Positions 14,419-22,830 of a stretch of DNA of 36,179 bases are shown in pieces (the stretch's first letter is position 1; each line of letters begins with the position of its first letter). Below the pieces are notes generated by a model. That model was not told where the DNA came from, did no database searches, and saw nothing but the letters and a program-made list of their open reading frames with translations. The stretch covers positions 1-36,179 of IMG/VR virus record IMGVR_UViG_3300036828_000517, one strand, 5' to 3'. The position numbers were made by a program, and so were the translations under genes. This DNA is from a virus.

Positions 14419-16644
14419 ATGGGCATCGGTGGCGATCCGACTTCGGGCGGCGGCGGGTTGAGCTCCTTGCTCGGCGGGCTCGACCCGAGCGCGATCGGCG
14501 GCGGCCTCGGCGGCCTGGGCGATTTGACTGGCGGCTTGGGCACAGGCGGCCTCGGCGGTGGCCTCGGGACGACGACCACGAGCCCAGGCGGCGATATTGC
14601 GCAGTCTCTGAACGCACAGGGTGACCCGACCGGCGCCACCGCGGCGGCGACGAACCTGCAGGCGGGTACGCCATCTCCCGGCGTGCCTGGCGGCGGCATC
14701 GGAGGGGCACAATCCAATGCCGGAATCGCACCGCAGGCGCCACCGCAGGCGCCACCGCAGACCCAGACCCCGCAAGACGTGATCAACCAGCGCTATCCCT
14801 CCGGTTCCGTGACACCTGGGGAGCAAATCAATCCCGCGCAGACCTCGACCATTCCCAAAACGACGGGACCAGGGTCGGCTGGGTTCGACCCGACAGCGTC
14901 GACGCCGAGCTCGTTCGATTCCCGGTTCCCATCGGGCCCCGGCCTGCCGCAACCGGGACAGCAGGCCACCCAGCTCGCCCAGAAGGGGATCGACTTCCCC
15001 GAGTCGGGCATGGCGCCAAGCGGCGGACCCGGTGCGGCGGCAGCACCGACAACGGAGAGCACGCAGCAGGCCGGCCCGGCCGCGCCACCTGCGACAACGG
15101 ACAAGACGGCAGACACAGGTGCAGGTGCGGGCACTACACCCTCGACGGGCACTGGAACGTCCCGCGCCGGGGCAGGGCAGGGCGCCGGTGCGTTTCCCGC
15201 CGGGGCCGGTACTGGCACCACCCCAGGCGGCGGCGCAGCCGGCGGGCTTCCTGGCGGCTTGGGCGGCATAAACCCGATCAACATCATCTCGGCCCTGTTG
15301 CGCGGTGGCCCGATGGGAGCACTGAGTGAGCTCGCCCGCGAGGCGCAGGGTCAGGGCATGATGCAGCCGAATATGCCGGGGCAGGGGCAGGGCGGCCGAG
15401 GGTTCCGCTCGCGCTATCCCGGCGACACCGGGCCGGAACCCGAGACGCCGGACGCGACCGCGCCAGGCGCGCCCGCGGGACCGACCACCGAGGAACAAGC
15501 CACAAAAGACTCGATGGGACGGATGGCGGCCGCAATGGACCCAAGCCAGGCGGCGCCGGCCGGCACGGCAACCGCTGCCGGTGCGCCGTCGACCGAGGCC
15601 ACGCAGGGCGCGAGCCTGGGGGCCGGCAACATCCCGGCCGGAAGCCTGGGGCCGGCGCAGGCCCCGACCGCTGTCGGGCAGAACCAGGCGGCCGATCGCT
15701 GGGTAAGCCAGGGACATGTCGGGCTCAGCCGCAATGCCGGCAGCGACACGCAACCAACGCCCGGTTACAGCAGCACGATGCGCCAGGCGCGCGCGCCGGC
15801 ATTCGAGGGGATGACCCCGCACCTGCGCCAGATGCTCTACGGCATGATGCAGGCCGAGAATGAAACCGATCCGATCGGCCCGATGGAGAGCCTGGCCAAC
15901 CGAGCCACATCGAACAACACCACAATCGGGCACATGCTGAGCCCGCACTTCTATGGGCCGTTTAATAGCTTCCAGCGACGCGGGGCGGCGATCATGCGCA
16001 ATCCGGCCGCTCGAGCGCGCTATGACAGCGCGATCGCCGCGGTGCAGGCCGGCAGCAACGTCCTAGGTGGGGCGACCGACCAGGGCAGCGGCCGGGATCC
16101 CAACGTGGGCTATCGCGGCGGCCGCATCCATCGCAGTGGCGAGACTTACAACGACTGGGGCGGGGGCCGCGGGCATGCCGCCAACGGCGCCTGGCGGCGG
16201 CAGATCCAGGCGCGGGTGCGCTCCGAGAACGCGGCCACCGGCAACCCACCGCGGCCGCCGGCGCCGATTCCGCAGGCGCCGCAGGGGCGCATGCCGCTCA
16301 ACATTCGGCTACGCGACAGTATGGGCAACCCGCTGGGCGCCGGCATTGAGAACGTCCCGTTCCCGGCACCGGGCAGCATGGGGCGCGGCACGCTCGATCC
16401 CGGCTGGCGGCCGTCGACGAACGTCGAGGATGTGAGCGGCGAGCAACCGCTGTCTGCGACCCTGCAGCGCAATGCCGACGCGAGCCTGGCGCGGATGCGT
16501 GATACGCCAGGATACTTCCTCGACCCGATGAGCGAGCAGCGGCCGATGGCGAGTTCGGCGCTGGCGCGATCGCTCGGGGTCGGTGACATCAGCCTCGACC
16601 AGATCACGCAGCTGCTCGGTCAGTTGCAACAGAGTCCGCAGTAA
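14419..16644 (+). CDS. large internal virion protein with SleB-like cell-wall hydrolase segment
   Basis: 741 residues. Residues 1-460 are Gly/Ala/Pro/Thr-rich and largely disordered. About 465-560 resembles the SleB-type cell-wall hydrolase pattern: LYGMMQAENETDP (candidate catalytic Glu480), SLANRAT, GPFNSF and GGATDQGS, corresponding to the family's 'E...A..NR...F...GATdY' signature. Virion-borne muralytic enzymes let podophages open peptidoglycan during DNA ejection, so this fits. The identity is tentative because spacing differs from free-standing SleB. The remaining C-terminus is again Pro-rich. The start has AGGGTGA upstream; the stop overlaps the next ATG. Confidence 0.6.
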   Translation: MGIGGDPTSGGGGLSSLLGGLDPSAIGGGLGGLGDLTGGLGTGGLGGGLGTTTTSPGGDIAQSLNAQGDPTGATAAATNLQAGTPSPGVPGGGIGGAQSNAGIAPQAPPQAPPQTQTPQDVINQRYPSGSVTPGEQINPAQTSTIPKTTGPGSAGFDPTASTPSSFDSRFPSGPGLPQPGQQATQLAQKGIDFPESGMAPSGGPGAAAAPTTESTQQAGPAAPPATTDKTADTGAGAGTTPSTGTGTSRAGAGQGAGAFPAGAGTGTTPGGGAAGGLPGGLGGINPINIISALLRGGPMGALSELAREAQGQGMMQPNMPGQGQGGRGFRSRYPGDTGPEPETPDATAPGAPAGPTTEEQATKDSMGRMAAAMDPSQAAPAGTATAAGAPSTEATQGASLGAGNIPAGSLGPAQAPTAVGQNQAADRWVSQGHVGLSRNAGSDTQPTPGYSSTMRQARAPAFEGMTPHLRQMLYGMMQAENETDPIGPMESLANRATSNNTTIGHMLSPHFYGPFNSFQRRGAAIMRNPAARARYDSAIAAVQAGSNVLGGATDQGSGRDPNVGYRGGRIHRSGETYNDWGGGRGHAANGAWRRQIQARVRSENAATGNPPRPPAPIPQAPQGRMPLNIRLRDSMGNPLGAGIENVPFPAPGSMGRGTLDPGWRPSTNVEDVSGEQPLSATLQRNADASLARMRDTPGYFLDPMSEQRPMASSALARSLGVGDISLDQITQLLGQLQQSPQ

Positions 16645-19019
16645 TGGCACTCGAGGACGACGACCAGAACACAACGGGGCTCGATCTCCCCGACAAGTCG
16701 CCGACGCCGGACGACACGACGAGCCCGGCGCCGAGCTCGACCCCGACTCCGCGCCTGGGCGGGCAGTTCACCGCAACGCCGACCAAGGTCGCACAAGCGA
16801 CGCCGGCGACACCTCCCGCGCCGTACCAGGCGCCACCGGATCAGCCCGGCCGCGTCGGGCCCGATCAATCACCGCGACCGCTCGCGCCTGGCGGATCCGC
16901 CGCACCGCCGACACCGGCGGTGGGCCCGTTCGGGCCGTTCGGCCTGCCGCAGTTCCGCGCAGCTCCACGACAGAGCTACATCCCGGCAATGGCCAACCGG
17001 CCGCCGCACATGTGGGGCGAGGACCGGCAACACCCGATGATGCCAAAAATGTGGGAGGTGCCAGGCATGTATCGCGGCCTCGGCCGCAAGCTGAGCCAGT
17101 GGGGGCCGCGCTCGATCGCCCCGTTTGCCGCGATGATGGGCCAGCACTCGGGCGCCTGGATGATGGGCTACATGCAGGGCCAGGAGCAGCTCGCGCGGAT
17201 GAACCACCAGCGCATGACCATGGCGGCGCAGGAAACCGAGAAGCGCTTGGGCGAGCAGATGCGCGAGTATCAGCAGATCCATGCGATTTTCGGCGACGAC
17301 CCCAAGAACGCCGACAAGCTGCACCAGGCGCTCGAGAACGCGGCCAACAAGTACCAAGACGACCACATGCTGTCGGCGCTGCACACCGCCGGGCCTGGCG
17401 CGGCCGAGCGGCTGTTGCAGTGGTACGACGCGCAGCACAGCGATCTGCGCGCCAGCAACAAGACGCGCGCGGCCGACGAGGCGCAGCGCGACGCCCTGGC
17501 GCCTTTCCAGCTCCATCCGACCGATCAGACTGGATTGCCGCGCGCCACGCCGGCGACACCGCCCGAGGGGGCGACAGAACCGGCCGAGACACCAGAGACG
17601 GGCGCACCGGCCGCCGGCGCGCCTGGCGCCGAGCCGACCACCGGGAATCCAGACGTCGATAGCCCGAAGTTGGATCTCCCCGCAGACACATCGGACAGCG
17701 GCATCTCGCCCGAGGGCGCCGGGCAGACTGCAGCCGCCGAGCCGACCCCGCCGGCCGGCGATGAACAGGGTATCGAGTATCCGCCGACCGCGATGGGCGG
17801 CGACACCATGAGCGACGCGCCGCCGGTCGGCATGCGCACCGCGCAAGCGGGACAGCCGCCGGCACAACGCAACGACAGCCAGGAACCGGTATTGCCGCAA
17901 TACGATCCACAGAACTCGCCGGTGCTGCAGCAGGCCGCGCAAGGGCCCTACCATTTGGACAACTCGCCCTTGCTCGATGCGGAAGCGCAGAAGATGGTCA
18001 TGGGCACGTCGAAGATGACGCCGAAATCCAACCGCGTCGTGTACGATGTCGTCAGTGCGCGGGCGCGTGAGATCGAGCTCAAGCTCAACGGCATCGCCGA
18101 ATCGAACCTCTCGCCGGCGGCAGCGCGTCATCAGATCCAGAAGGTGTTGCCGCAATTCCTCGGGCAGCTCGAGGGCTACGTCAGCGGACAGAACCAGGTG
18201 CCGAGCGGCGGCCGCAATCTGCCGATGATGCCGTATATAATTTCACTCGGGCACAAGCTCGACCCCGGCTGGAACGAGCAGACGGCCAAGGTGCGCTTTG
18301 CCAAGATGAAGGACATGACCTCGGGCGCCGGCGGCCGCAGGCTGCTGTCCGGTGTGACCTCGATGGATCACCTCGACCACCTGCAGGAGCTCTCTGACAA
18401 GCTGCCCTACTGGTACGGGCCAGGCCGCAAGGTGAACCAGGCGATTCAAGGATACCTGCGCGACTACGCTCCCGAATGGATCACGCCCGAGGATTGGCAG
18501 AAGGACGCTAACGCGATCATCGAGTACGAGGCGACCCTCAAGCTGGTCGCGCCCGAGGTCGAGCGCGCCCAGAAGGGCGCGGCCGGGACCAAGGGCGAGA
18601 ACGAGGACTATATCCGCACCATGTCGAGCGATCTGCGACCGGAGCAGCGGCGCCAGAACATCGGCAGCGCGCGCACGCTGATCTGGCAGCGCACGAAAAA
18701 CGACGTCACGTCAGCCGCCGCCGCAATGGGCGTGCGGCCCGAGACTTTGCTCAATCCGTATGATCGTTTTCACACCGGCGGCGGCATGTCGGACAATGGC
18801 AAGGCCGAAGATGGCAGCGCCGGCAACTCACCGGTGCCGACGCGGTCCGGGTTTGATTTCAGCGGCACGGCGCGGCGCATGTTGACCCAGCCGCCGCCGC
18901 GCGCCGGGGCAGCGCCGGCCGGGCCGTCGCGCGATGATCAGGAGGCGATCTCCTGGGCGCGAGCTCATCCGGGCGATCGGCGCGCGCAGGACATCCTACG
19001 TGCCAACGGGATGCAGTGA
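16644..19019 (+). CDS. large internal virion (DNA-ejection) protein candidate
   Basis: 791 residues, start fixed by TAATG. The first 110 residues are Pro/Thr-rich; 115-235 hold amphipathic helices with many Met and Gln (MMGYMQGQEQLARMNHQRM); 295-430 are again Pro/Glu-rich; 430-700 is a folded, mainly helical region (VVSARAREIELKLNGIAES; LGQLEGYVSGQ; YWYGPGRKVNQAIQGYLRD). The very long, helix-rich, catalytically anonymous build matches podophage ejection proteins (comparable to T7 gp15 or P22 gp16/gp20 in role). No known domain is found. Confidence 0.6.
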   Translation: MALEDDDQNTTGLDLPDKSPTPDDTTSPAPSSTPTPRLGGQFTATPTKVAQATPATPPAPYQAPPDQPGRVGPDQSPRPLAPGGSAAPPTPAVGPFGPFGLPQFRAAPRQSYIPAMANRPPHMWGEDRQHPMMPKMWEVPGMYRGLGRKLSQWGPRSIAPFAAMMGQHSGAWMMGYMQGQEQLARMNHQRMTMAAQETEKRLGEQMREYQQIHAIFGDDPKNADKLHQALENAANKYQDDHMLSALHTAGPGAAERLLQWYDAQHSDLRASNKTRAADEAQRDALAPFQLHPTDQTGLPRATPATPPEGATEPAETPETGAPAAGAPGAEPTTGNPDVDSPKLDLPADTSDSGISPEGAGQTAAAEPTPPAGDEQGIEYPPTAMGGDTMSDAPPVGMRTAQAGQPPAQRNDSQEPVLPQYDPQNSPVLQQAAQGPYHLDNSPLLDAEAQKMVMGTSKMTPKSNRVVYDVVSARAREIELKLNGIAESNLSPAAARHQIQKVLPQFLGQLEGYVSGQNQVPSGGRNLPMMPYIISLGHKLDPGWNEQTAKVRFAKMKDMTSGAGGRRLLSGVTSMDHLDHLQELSDKLPYWYGPGRKVNQAIQGYLRDYAPEWITPEDWQKDANAIIEYEATLKLVAPEVERAQKGAAGTKGENEDYIRTMSSDLRPEQRRQNIGSARTLIWQRTKNDVTSAAAAMGVRPETLLNPYDRFHTGGGMSDNGKAEDGSAGNSPVPTRSGFDFSGTARRMLTQPPPRAGAAPAGPSRDDQEAISWARAHPGDRRAQDILRANGMQ

Positions 19020-19828
19020 TGCCGTTCGACCCCGATCAGTATCTGCGCGACAAGCATCAGCAGTCGAAGCAACAATTCGACCCCGACGAATACGTGCGCA
19101 TGCATCCGGATCCGGACCGCGGTGCCATCCAGAAATGGGGCGACGTCGGAACGGGTCTATGGCGCGGCCTGGCGGGACAAGCCGGGACCAGCGGCCGGAT
19201 CCTTGAACAAGTCCCCCCTGAGATAGCGGGTGCGATTCCGATGGTCGGTCCGATCGCCCGCGGGGTTGGAGAATTGAGCCGCAGCCCGGTCGGTGCCGCG
19301 GTCAGAAAGTTTGCCGATCAACCCGATGCGTCCTGGCAAGAGAAAGCCGGCCATGTCGCCGGCAGCGTTCTAGGGCCGCCAACCGGCGGCGGTGCCAGGG
19401 CCGCCGAACTGGGCATCAGCGGCCTGACGCGCATCGCACCGCATCTCGCCCAGATCTACGCCCTGTTTGCGCATCCGCTCGAGACGATAGCCGCGCGCGA
19501 CGCCGGCGTGTGGCCAAAGCTACATGAGATTGCCCGAGCTGCCGCACCATTCCTGGGCCAATACGTTGGCCGGCCGATCGGTAATGTGGCTGAACGCGCC
19601 GGCCTGGCGGGAGCAGGTGCGGCCGTTGCACCGGAGGATCCAGATGCCCTACCACAGACGCAAACCCCAACCCCAACCCAAGCCCCTGCCCCGGCTCCAG
19701 CTCGAGGGCAAGACCGACCGCGAGCTCCTCGACCAATGCCTCAGGAATATCCTGACACAGACGCTCCAGTTGCAAACCGATCTAGCCGCGGAGATCGACT
19801 CCCCCTTTACCGTCCCCCAACGAATTAA
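19019..19828 (+). CDS. internal virion/ejection candidate with Gly-rich amphipathic region
   Basis: 269 residues; the ATG at 19019 overlaps the previous stop. The N-terminus has two copies of F-D-P-D-x-Y (FDPDQYLR and FDPDEYVR) 17 residues apart, a short duplication. Residues 40-190 are Gly/Ala/Pro-rich with moderately hydrophobic amphipathic helices (PMVGPIARGVGELSRSPVGAA; LTRIAPHLAQIYALFAHPL) that could insert into membranes during ejection. The tail is Pro/Thr/Gln-rich; its last 185 bases are shared with the next gene in another frame. Confidence 0.6.
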   Translation: MPFDPDQYLRDKHQQSKQQFDPDEYVRMHPDPDRGAIQKWGDVGTGLWRGLAGQAGTSGRILEQVPPEIAGAIPMVGPIARGVGELSRSPVGAAVRKFADQPDASWQEKAGHVAGSVLGPPTGGGARAAELGISGLTRIAPHLAQIYALFAHPLETIAARDAGVWPKLHEIARAAAPFLGQYVGRPIGNVAERAGLAGAGAAVAPEDPDALPQTQTPTPTQAPAPAPARGQDRPRAPRPMPQEYPDTDAPVANRSSRGDRLPLYRPPTN

Positions 19829-20048
19829 CGGGCTGAAGGCCGCGGCGACGATTCTCGCGGTGTACGTCAAACTGAGAGAGCTCAAGAAGGAATCCGATGA
19901 GCAGCCAGGATCAGCCGTCCACAAGTATGCCGCAGCGTTCAAGGATGCCCATGCAGCTCGTCGCCGAGAAACAGACACCGGAGAGCTCGACGCCGCCCTC
20001 GCCGACTTTGACCGAGACGATACAGAGGGCGACGGCGCCGACGCCTAA
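19644..20048 (+). CDS. hypothetical helical protein, overlapping gene
   Basis: 134 residues. The start at 19644 follows a strong GGAGGATC at 7-8 bases, although it lies 185 bases inside the preceding gene in another frame. After a basic Pro/Gln-rich start, residues 20-90 form helices (DRELLDQCLRNILTQTLQLQ; KAAATILAVYVKLRELKKE), then an acidic tail. The shape resembles small terminase or tail-assembly chaperone proteins, yet neither can be assigned. The next gene starts 152 bases before its stop. Confidence 0.6.
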   Translation: MPYHRRKPQPQPKPLPRLQLEGKTDRELLDQCLRNILTQTLQLQTDLAAEIDSPFTVPQRINGLKAAATILAVYVKLRELKKESDEQPGSAVHKYAAAFKDAHAARRRETDTGELDAALADFDRDDTEGDGADA

Positions 20049-20283
20049 CATTCAGCAGGAGTATGTGCACCGCGCCGCGTGGAAGGCCGGCGTGCTCGGC
20101 GCGGTCAACGTGCTGCTGCTCGTGCTGGCGGCGAGAATGCTGGTGCTGGTCGCGATCGGCGGCGCGATCGCCCTAACATGGTACGCGCTTGAGTCCCCGG
20201 ATCCGTATCGCCTGATCGCGCTCGGGATCTACAGCCTGCTGACGGTCATCCCGTGCGTGGTCCTGGCTTGCCTGGGGCGCTAG
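19897..20283 (+). CDS. putative membrane protein, holin candidate
   Basis: 128 residues. The first 58 are polar and Pro/Ser/Thr-rich. The rest is strongly hydrophobic: residues about 63-80 (AGVLGAVNVLLLVLAARM), 82-97 (VLVAIGGAIALTWYAL) and 106-126 (LIALGIYSLLTVIPCVVLACLG), so two or three membrane helices. GAAGGAA lies before the ATG. As the last gene of the late operon and the most hydrophobic late product, it is a plausible holin, though phage inner-membrane ejection or morphogenesis factors are alternatives. It converges on and overlaps the minus-strand gene at 20246-20599 by 38 bases. Confidence 0.6.
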   Translation: MSSQDQPSTSMPQRSRMPMQLVAEKQTPESSTPPSPTLTETIQRATAPTPNIQQEYVHRAAWKAGVLGAVNVLLLVLAARMLVLVAIGGAIALTWYALESPDPYRLIALGIYSLLTVIPCVVLACLGR

Positions 20284-20599
20284 GAAGCTCGCCGGTGAGT
20301 TTTGCGGGATCGAACGGAACGTAGTCTATAAAGCGCACACCATCCCTCTGCGTCTCGCGGACGGTCTTGCTGGCCCCGTACTCAACCGTGGTCCGCAAAT
20401 CCCATTCTTTTCCCGTCCGTCCCGGCTGGAATAGGGCTATTTCAGTTGACGTATCCGCGCCCGTTGATTTTACGGCTCGGCAGGCATCCAACAGCGGCTC
20501 GCTACTCAACCCGCACAAATCGGGCCTACCGCGCACAAACCAGCGCCATTTTATCCCCTTACCGTCAACTGACATCTCCTCGCGTTCTACCTCGATCAT
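20246..20599 (-). CDS. hypothetical protein, last gene of recombination operon
   Basis: 117 residues with a near-perfect AGGAGGT ribosome site 5 bases before the ATG. Features include GKGIKWRWFVRGRPDLCGLSS near the start and EWDLRTTVEYGASKTVRETQ, with mixed beta/alpha composition, two cysteines and no membrane segment. No family recognised. It is separated by a 307-base non-coding gap holding the first structured RNA element from the exonuclease gene upstream, so it may be expressed from its own signals. Its 3' end overlaps the convergent late operon. Confidence 0.7.
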   Translation of the reverse strand: MIEVEREEMSVDGKGIKWRWFVRGRPDLCGLSSEPLLDACRAVKSTGADTSTEIALFQPGRTGKEWDLRTTVEYGASKTVRETQRDGVRFIDYVPFDPAKLTGELPSAPGKPGPRTG

Positions 20600-20906
20600 G
20601 TTACCTCCTGTCGGGTGGACGGCCTACTATCTCAGGTTTCGAGCCGCCTCTAACGGGGATGTGCTCCTAAGACCCCTCCGGGTGGTACGATGCTGGGGCG
20701 ATAATTTTTACGCCCGCAAGTGAGGTAGCAAAAATTGTCGTAGGTACCTCGGTATTGCGTGGGTCGGTGCCCTTGGACCGTCCTCTAGTCGACCCGTCCT
20801 CCTGCCAGCGGCAGAGCACCTTTCTGAAACCCGACGCCCACGCTCTCCGAGTCGGAATTTCCGGCAGGAGTACTTACGACCGCATGCGCCAGAGTAGTCA
20901 GTCATC
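20600..20906. other. 307-bp intergenic region with structured RNA element
   Basis: No open frame with a ribosome site is seen. The part next to the exonuclease stop (20757-20870) is the first copy of the two-copy RNA element. The part before the gene starting at 20599 is richer in A/T (TTTTTACGCCC and its neighbourhood near 20705-20718) and could hold a promoter for that gene, but no box pair meets the consensus well. The strong AGGAGGT at about 20605-20611 is the only clear translation signal. Confidence 0.6.
20757..20870 (-). ncRNA. structured RNA element, copy A
   Basis: Read on the minus strand. Stem P1 pairs 20863-20870 with 20799-20806 (8 bp, CTCCTGCC/GGCAGGAG). A second hairpin pairs 20791-20795 with 20761-20765 (GGGTC/GACCC). 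Its loop (20767-20772) is complementary to 20814-20819 inside P1, forming a loop-loop pseudoknot with one G-U pair. The core TCGGGTTTCAGAAAGGTGC is shared with copy B at 27509-27620, while P1 bases differ but still pair. G-U pairs occur only if the minus strand is transcribed. No known RNA class is recognised. Confidence 0.65.
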
Positions 20907-21659
20907 TCACCCCGCGTCGAGAATCGTCTGCACGTCGCGGCCGTCCTCGGCCTCGGCGGTGACGATCGTTTGCAGCGGCTCGTCCTCGTCGACGTTGTCG
21001 GGGTAGGCACGCTCGAGCGGTTTGATCAGCCGCTCGGTGCGCCGGTAGGTGCCGAACGTCTTGGCGCGTTCGTGCTCCTCGGCGAGCTTGTCGCAAAAGC
21101 GGTCGAGCGCGTCGCGTAACTTGATGATGTAATCTGGATCCGGTTTTGTCGGGATGTGCGCCTCGGGCATGTCGGGGTGGTAGGCGTAGAAATGCACGAG
21201 CTCGAATCCGCCGATAAGAAATTGGCCTTGCACCTGCTGCCGATAGTCTGTGCCGTGGCCGAATAGCAAATAGTCCATCTGGTTGCGTGCCAGCGGGCAT
21301 TTGATCTCTACGCACTCGGTGTTCGGAGCAATCAAATAATCCGGCGAGCAGCCATAGCGCCCATCGTCCGTCTCGATAAACCCGACCGGGTCCAGCCGGC
21401 GGCCGGCGAGGATCTCGAATTGTTGGGCCGCGTGCGGCTGCTCGAGCTTGCCGCGCTCGATCTGCTCGATTTTGAGCTGGTCGTCACACGGCTCGTTCAA
21501 CAGCAGTTCGGCGATGAGCTGGCACATATAGCCGCGCTGGCTGGCCGAGGGCTCGCCCTTCTTCTCGGTGATGATGCGGTGGAATTGCGACGCGGTCGGC
21601 TTGCCGAGGCGCAGTTCGTACCACTCGGCGCTGCCTTGTTCGACGTAGTGGATTTTCAT
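20907..21659 (-). CDS. YqaJ/lambda-exonuclease family recombination exonuclease
   Basis: 250 residues. The start at 21659 is set by overlap with the upstream stop (ATGA) and by the family's N-terminus. Lambda-type 5'-3' exonucleases resect double-strand ends so that an annealing protein can pair the 3' strands. Seen: QGSAEWYELRLGKPTASQF (the common 'Q-G-(T/S)-x-E-W...R-x-G-x-x-T-A-S' opening), Asp107 in SPDYLI, Glu118 and Lys120 in VEIKCP (the D...ExK nuclease centre), and Gln-rich YRQQVQGQFLIG. It forms an operon with the Erf-type annealase two genes upstream. The product works in the cytoplasm on replication or recombination intermediates. Confidence 0.9.
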   Translation of the reverse strand: MKIHYVEQGSAEWYELRLGKPTASQFHRIITEKKGEPSASQRGYMCQLIAELLLNEPCDDQLKIEQIERGKLEQPHAAQQFEILAGRRLDPVGFIETDDGRYGCSPDYLIAPNTECVEIKCPLARNQMDYLLFGHGTDYRQQVQGQFLIGGFELVHFYAYHPDMPEAHIPTKPDPDYIIKLRDALDRFCDKLAEEHERAKTFGTYRRTERLIKPLERAYPDNVDEDEPLQTIVTAEAEDGRDVQTILDAG

Positions 21660-21850
21660 AGCAAATGTTCCTTTTCTGCTAGGGCCTGATACTCGTCGGC
21701 GATCTCTTGCATGATGTCGGCGCGCTTTTGCTGAATCGGCGTCATCCCGCGACCGGCAGGATAGTCTGGGCTCCACACGGCCTTGCGCATCTTGACCTCG
21801 CGCGCAGCCTCCATGGCCTTTTCCGCGTTGCTGAATCTAGGTGCGCGCAT
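21656..21850 (-). CDS. small hypothetical protein between erf and exo
   Basis: 64 residues, basic and helical (NAEKAMEAAREVKMRKAV; IQQKRADIMQEIADEYQALAEKE). It starts inside the end of the annealase gene (overlap 14 bases) and its stop overlaps the exonuclease start. This tight packing implies co-regulation with recombination, perhaps as a partner or modulator, but no family is recognised. Confidence 0.7.
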   Translation of the reverse strand: MRAPRFSNAEKAMEAAREVKMRKAVWSPDYPAGRGMTPIQQKRADIMQEIADEYQALAEKEHLL

Positions 21851-22604
21851 TGTCGGCCCTGTTCTTTTTGATCGTCAGGGTCCGCATGAAGCGGAAGAAG
21901 TCAGCGCTCTGCATTTCGGCGAGCTCGGTCACGCCGCAAAACTCGAGAATGCGCTGCTTGTCGGTGCGCGTCTCACTCAACAGCTTCTCGAGTTGCTTGA
22001 CCTGCTCGGCGTCGACTTTCTGCTCGCGCAGCGAGGTGGCGTCGTCGTCCTCGCCCTTGCGGACGATGTTGAGCAGCGCGGTCGCGGTGTAGCGCATGCC
22101 GTAGGTCTGAGCGCCGCCGACCGCCTGCAGGCTGTTGCGGCCTGGGCCGGCATCGGGCGGCAATGGCATCACCGAGCGCTTGGTGTGACCGCCGTAGGAG
22201 AGCTCGGCGACGACCAAGATTGCCACGCCCCCTTGCGCCGGCTCGGTGTGGAACCCGAGCGCAAACCCGTGTTTGACGAGTATCGGTCGGATGTGTTTGT
22301 CGATGTCGTCCCAGCGCGCAAAATCATAGCGGCCGAGCTCAACACCGGCCTTGGTGATCAGCTCGACGCGGCCGCGCTTTTCGATCTGCGGCATGTCGAG
22401 CATCATTTTGGAGTAGGCAAAGTTGAATGCCTCCTCGGCCTGCTCAGCGAGCACCTCCTTGCGCAAGCGGCCGATCACCTCGAGCTTGTCGGCCGGGATG
22501 TTGGGGTCGGCAAGCGCGTTCATCAGGAACTGTCCGAATGTCTGCGCCGGCGTCTGTGGGGTGATGATCTCGAGCGGCCCCATCTTCTCTGTCTCGTCAT
22601 TCAT
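21837..22604 (-). CDS. erf: ERF-family single-strand annealing protein
   Basis: 255 residues, in the normal Erf range. Erf proteins (first described in P22) form rings on single-stranded DNA and anneal complementary strands. The family block is at about residues 60-165: FNFAYSKMMLDMPQIEKRG, the basic YDFARWDDIDKHIRPILVKH segment, GFALGFHTE and the Gly-rich AVGGAQTYGMRYTATALLNI. The C-terminal 80 residues are charged, as in other Erf proteins where they form the oligomer tail. With the adjacent exonuclease it makes a complete phage recombination pair. Confidence 0.9.
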   Translation of the reverse strand: MNDETEKMGPLEIITPQTPAQTFGQFLMNALADPNIPADKLEVIGRLRKEVLAEQAEEAFNFAYSKMMLDMPQIEKRGRVELITKAGVELGRYDFARWDDIDKHIRPILVKHGFALGFHTEPAQGGVAILVVAELSYGGHTKRSVMPLPPDAGPGRNSLQAVGGAQTYGMRYTATALLNIVRKGEDDDATSLREQKVDAEQVKQLEKLLSETRTDKQRILEFCGVTELAEMQSADFFRFMRTLTIKKNRADNART

Positions 22605-22830
22605 TGTCGGATGCCTCTACCAGCAACTCTTGGTGAGCTTGGTTGATGCGTTCCGCCAGCAATTCGGCCAGCACGAAATTTTGCGTGTGTATGGTAACCT
22701 CGGCCAGGAGTTCTCCCGTGATCTGATCGTACATTGTCAACCACAACGGTCCTTTCGAGTTTAAAATCGCAGAGGCCTCGATGCGGACAGCGTTCCGCGC
22801 CCGTGCGCCGTGAATTTCGATGGAGATCAT
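22597..22830 (-). CDS. small hypothetical protein
   Basis: 77 residues starting at 22830, where ATG overlaps the preceding stop region (22827). An alternating hydrophobic beta-rich start (MISIEIHGARARNAVRIEAS) and a helical end (ELLAERINQAHQELLVEAS). The longer frame upstream lacks a ribosome site and is ignored. Part of the recombination operon; function unknown. Confidence 0.7.
   Translation of the reverse strand: MISIEIHGARARNAVRIEASAILNSKGPLWLTMYDQITGELLAEVTIHTQNFVLAELLAERINQAHQELLVEASDNE

Noticed and set aside
14263-15948. Minus-strand frame of 561 codons opposite the internal virion gene
   Set aside because: Arises from repetitive GC-rich low-complexity DNA; strand direction and coupling favour the plus-strand genes.
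20757-20870. Hammerhead, twister, HDV-like or known riboswitch identity for the RNA element
   Set aside because: Conserved cores of these classes (for example CUGANGA...GAAA for hammerhead) are absent, so no named class was assigned.
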